From NCBI GenBank assembly GCA_023266455.1, contig JAHFQD010000077.1:1-7827 (forward strand): 7,827 nt of DNA, read 5' to 3'. Shown in pieces: positions 7,168 to 7,827 of this stretch (the stretch's first letter is position 1; each line of letters begins with the position of its first letter). The translations under genes and the position numbers were made by a program. The notes beneath the pieces were generated by a model that saw only the letters and a list, made by a program, of their open reading frames with translations, ran no database searches and had not been told where the DNA came from. This stretch comes from Candidatus Muproteobacteria bacterium. GTDB lineage: Bacteria; Pseudomonadota; Gammaproteobacteria; Acidiferrobacterales; Sulfurifustaceae.

Positions 7168-7356
7168 TTAGTTACCGCCAGTGATCTTGGCGCCGGTACG
7201 CAAGGCGGTCATGAAGCTTTCATACGCCCGATCTTGGGCCTTCATGTACGCTTGGAACGCTTTGTTCTCGTTGTCGAGATCAGCGGTCACTGTACGCAGG
7301 TGAAGATCATAATTTCTCTGTTCTTGAACGATTGCATCTAAACCATCGGCAGCCAT
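7168..7356 (-). CDS. Small helical protein in the needle (SctF) slot; needle identity uncertain
   Basis: A 62-aa protein I do not recognise by sequence. It is fully helical by eye: charged residues 5-33, then an Ala/aromatic-rich helix AFQAYMKAQDRAYESFMTAL at 33-52, and a polar Gly-rich end TGAKITGGN. It sits between an E-like co-chaperone and a TPR chaperone, exactly where sctF lies in D-E-F-G clusters, and size and cytoplasmic nature allow a needle subunit. Against this, it lacks the usual PxxP loop between the helices and the hydrophobic C-terminus that needle proteins end in, and it is shorter than most (about 70-85 aa). It could be a very divergent needle or a further small chaperone. 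The real needle might then lie elsewhere. The ATG at 7356 has AGGAG eight bases upstream; two hairpins precede it. Confidence 0.6.
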   Translation of the reverse strand: MAADGLDAIVQEQRNYDLHLRTVTADLDNENKAFQAYMKAQDRAYESFMTALRTGAKITGGN

Positions 7357-7390
7357 GATTGCATCTCCTAATCAAAGTTGAAGACTACGT

Positions 7391-7412
7391 AAAAACAGCA
7401 ACTACTGTTTTT
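7391..7412 (-). promoter_or_regulatory. AT-rich hairpin with U-run before the 62-aa gene
   Basis: A perfect 8-bp inverted repeat, AAAAACAG and CTGTTTTT, with a six-base loop. In the minus-strand RNA the 3' arm ends in five U, and the stem can extend by two more pairs past one mismatch. The shape recalls a weak intrinsic terminator or attenuator, but the stem is poor in GC. It lies 35 nt before the ATG at 7356. Confidence 0.5.
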
Positions 7413-7423
7413 GCGATCCCCAG

Positions 7424-7439
7424 TCGGACAGTTGTCCGA
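7424..7439 (-). promoter_or_regulatory. GC-rich hairpin in the gap before the 62-aa gene
   Basis: TCGGAC, a four-base loop AACT, then GTCCGA: a perfect 6-bp stem with a tetraloop on the minus-strand RNA. It lies 15 nt after the E-like stop and 11 nt before the AT-rich hairpin, so the gap carries two hairpins in a row. Likely a 3'-end stabiliser or processing barrier; function is inference. Confidence 0.5.
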
Positions 7440-7454
7440 GCCGGTGGATTCTTT

Positions 7455-7706
7455 CTACCGTCCGGAATGCATCGCATCCCAGACGGCATTAATCACAACT
7501 ACGGCAGCAGACGTACAATCTACCATAGCTTGATTGATTGATTGCTTTTCCTGAGTCAACGGCAGACTCAGTTTCTTCCTCGCTTGGAATAACGCCGCTT
7601 CGAAATAAGTGCGATATTCACCAAGGGCTTTGCCGTTCTTGTCTTCCAGCAACGCGCGGCCCATTTCGCCGAGAACCGTTGGATCTTTTGGTACGACGGT
7701 TGTCAT
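7455..7706 (-). CDS. SctE-like needle co-chaperone (divergent)
   Basis: An 83-aa protein with two helices: GEYRTYFEAALFQARKKL at about 29-46, a short turn with Pro-Leu-Thr, and QSINQAMVDCTSAAVVVINA at 55-74 followed by VWDAMH. This helix-turn-helix of about 60 residues with an AL...AR+.L segment before the turn and a hydrophobic second helix resembles YscE/PscE/SsaE, the small co-chaperone that with the TPR chaperone caps the needle subunit. Position right after sctD supports it. It could instead be the needle itself, since length (83 aa) fits, but the loop lacks a PxxP and the segment near the turn looks more like E. The ATG at 7706 directly abuts the sctD stop (TAAATG), with GGAGGAG five bases upstream. 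A short CAAT tandem repeat lies within the gene. Confidence 0.6.
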   Translation of the reverse strand: MTTVVPKDPTVLGEMGRALLEDKNGKALGEYRTYFEAALFQARKKLSLPLTQEKQSINQAMVDCTSAAVVVINAVWDAMHSGR

Positions 7707-7827
7707 TTATGCTCCTCCCAATGCGGCGACGTAGAACGCGTATTCGCGACCGTCACGCTTGAATATGACTTCATCGACGCCAATTTGCATAATGGTAAAT
7801 CCATTGAAATCGTCGCCTTCTTTATAC
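7707..7827 (-). CDS. sctD: Probable SctD, inner-membrane ring protein (3' end only)
   Basis: The last 39 codons of a gene entering from the right. The peptide begins YKEGDDFNGFTIMQIG and continues DEVIFKRDGREYAFYV before a short Ala-Leu-Gly-Gly-Ala end. The pattern, a Tyr-x-x-Gly-Asp turn, a Gly-Phe-x-Ile strand and a Val-x-Phe-x-x-Asp-Gly hairpin, looks like a small beta domain of a periplasmic protein. SctD is the large single-pass ring protein whose gene usually precedes sctE, so position and the E-like gene that abuts it favour SctD. The fragment is too short for certainty; a secretin-associated periplasmic protein with a similar fold is the main alternative. Confidence 0.5.
   Translation of the reverse strand, partial: YKEGDDFNGFTIMQIGVDEVIFKRDGREYAFYVAALGGA

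Noticed and set aside
7391..7412. Strong rho-independent terminator splitting the operon
   Set aside because: The stem is almost all A-U pairs next to the loop arms, with only two G-C pairs in the perfect part, and the same-strand T3SS genes continue directly downstream; full termination here is unlikely.
1..7827. Flagellar export cluster rather than an injectisome
   Set aside because: The SctJ lipoprotein (short, with lipobox Cys20) in place of a full-length FliF, plus SctK, SctP and the E/G chaperone genes, indicates a non-flagellar T3SS; no flagellar rod or hook genes are present.

Overview
The window is the core of a type III secretion system (T3SS, injectisome) gene cluster. Every gene supported here lies on the minus strand, so transcription runs from position 7827 toward position 1. 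In transcription order the genes are: the 3' end of a probable sctD (inner-membrane ring); an 83-aa SctE-like needle co-chaperone; an unrecognised 62-aa protein in the usual needle (SctF) slot; a TPR chaperone (sctG); inner rod (sctI); inner-ring lipoprotein (sctJ); sorting-platform adaptor (sctK); stator (sctL); ATPase (sctN); stalk (sctO); needle-length regulator (sctP); C-ring/sorting-platform protein (sctQ); and the first 18 codons of sctR (export gate).

The organism must be Gram-negative, because the system includes an SctJ lipoprotein and a multi-envelope export machine. Base composition is moderate, near 50% GC, and codon use looks alike from gene to gene, so nothing points to a recent mosaic. 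The genus cannot be named from the sequence. The run G-I-J-K-L-N-O matches the hrpB1-hrpB2-hrcJ-hrpB4-hrpB5-hrcN-hrpB7 order of Hrp2-type systems. The N-O-P-Q-R run and the D-E-F-G start match Ysc-type systems. Here these blocks are continuous, with no sctV between L and N and no separate sctH between G and I.

The layout is operon-like. Seven junctions are overlapping, abutting or at most about 45 nt (D/E abut, F/G, G/I, K/L and N/O overlap, L/N, P/Q and Q/R are short), and J/K overlap by 47 nt. Two junctions are longer and carry inverted repeats. The 98-nt gap before the 62-aa gene holds two hairpins, one GC-rich and one AT-rich and ending in five U. The 70-nt gap between sctI and sctJ holds one 8-bp hairpin. 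Both gaps flank the block encoding small, high-copy parts (needle candidate, chaperone, rod), so they may set transcript stability or stoichiometry. No promoter or regulator gene is visible; the promoter probably lies upstream of position 7827.

Together the products form the basal body inner ring (D, J), the needle/rod subassembly with its chaperones (E, F candidate, G, I), the cytoplasmic sorting platform and motor (K, Q, L, N, O), the length/substrate switch (P) and the export gate (R). A well-placed Shine-Dalgarno and ATG inside sctQ predict a separate 82-aa SctQ-C product, as known in other injectisomes. There is no gene-free stretch longer than 300 nt. The system is a known class; the parts that look least described are the 62-aa protein, the divergent E-like protein and the two intergenic hairpin regions.
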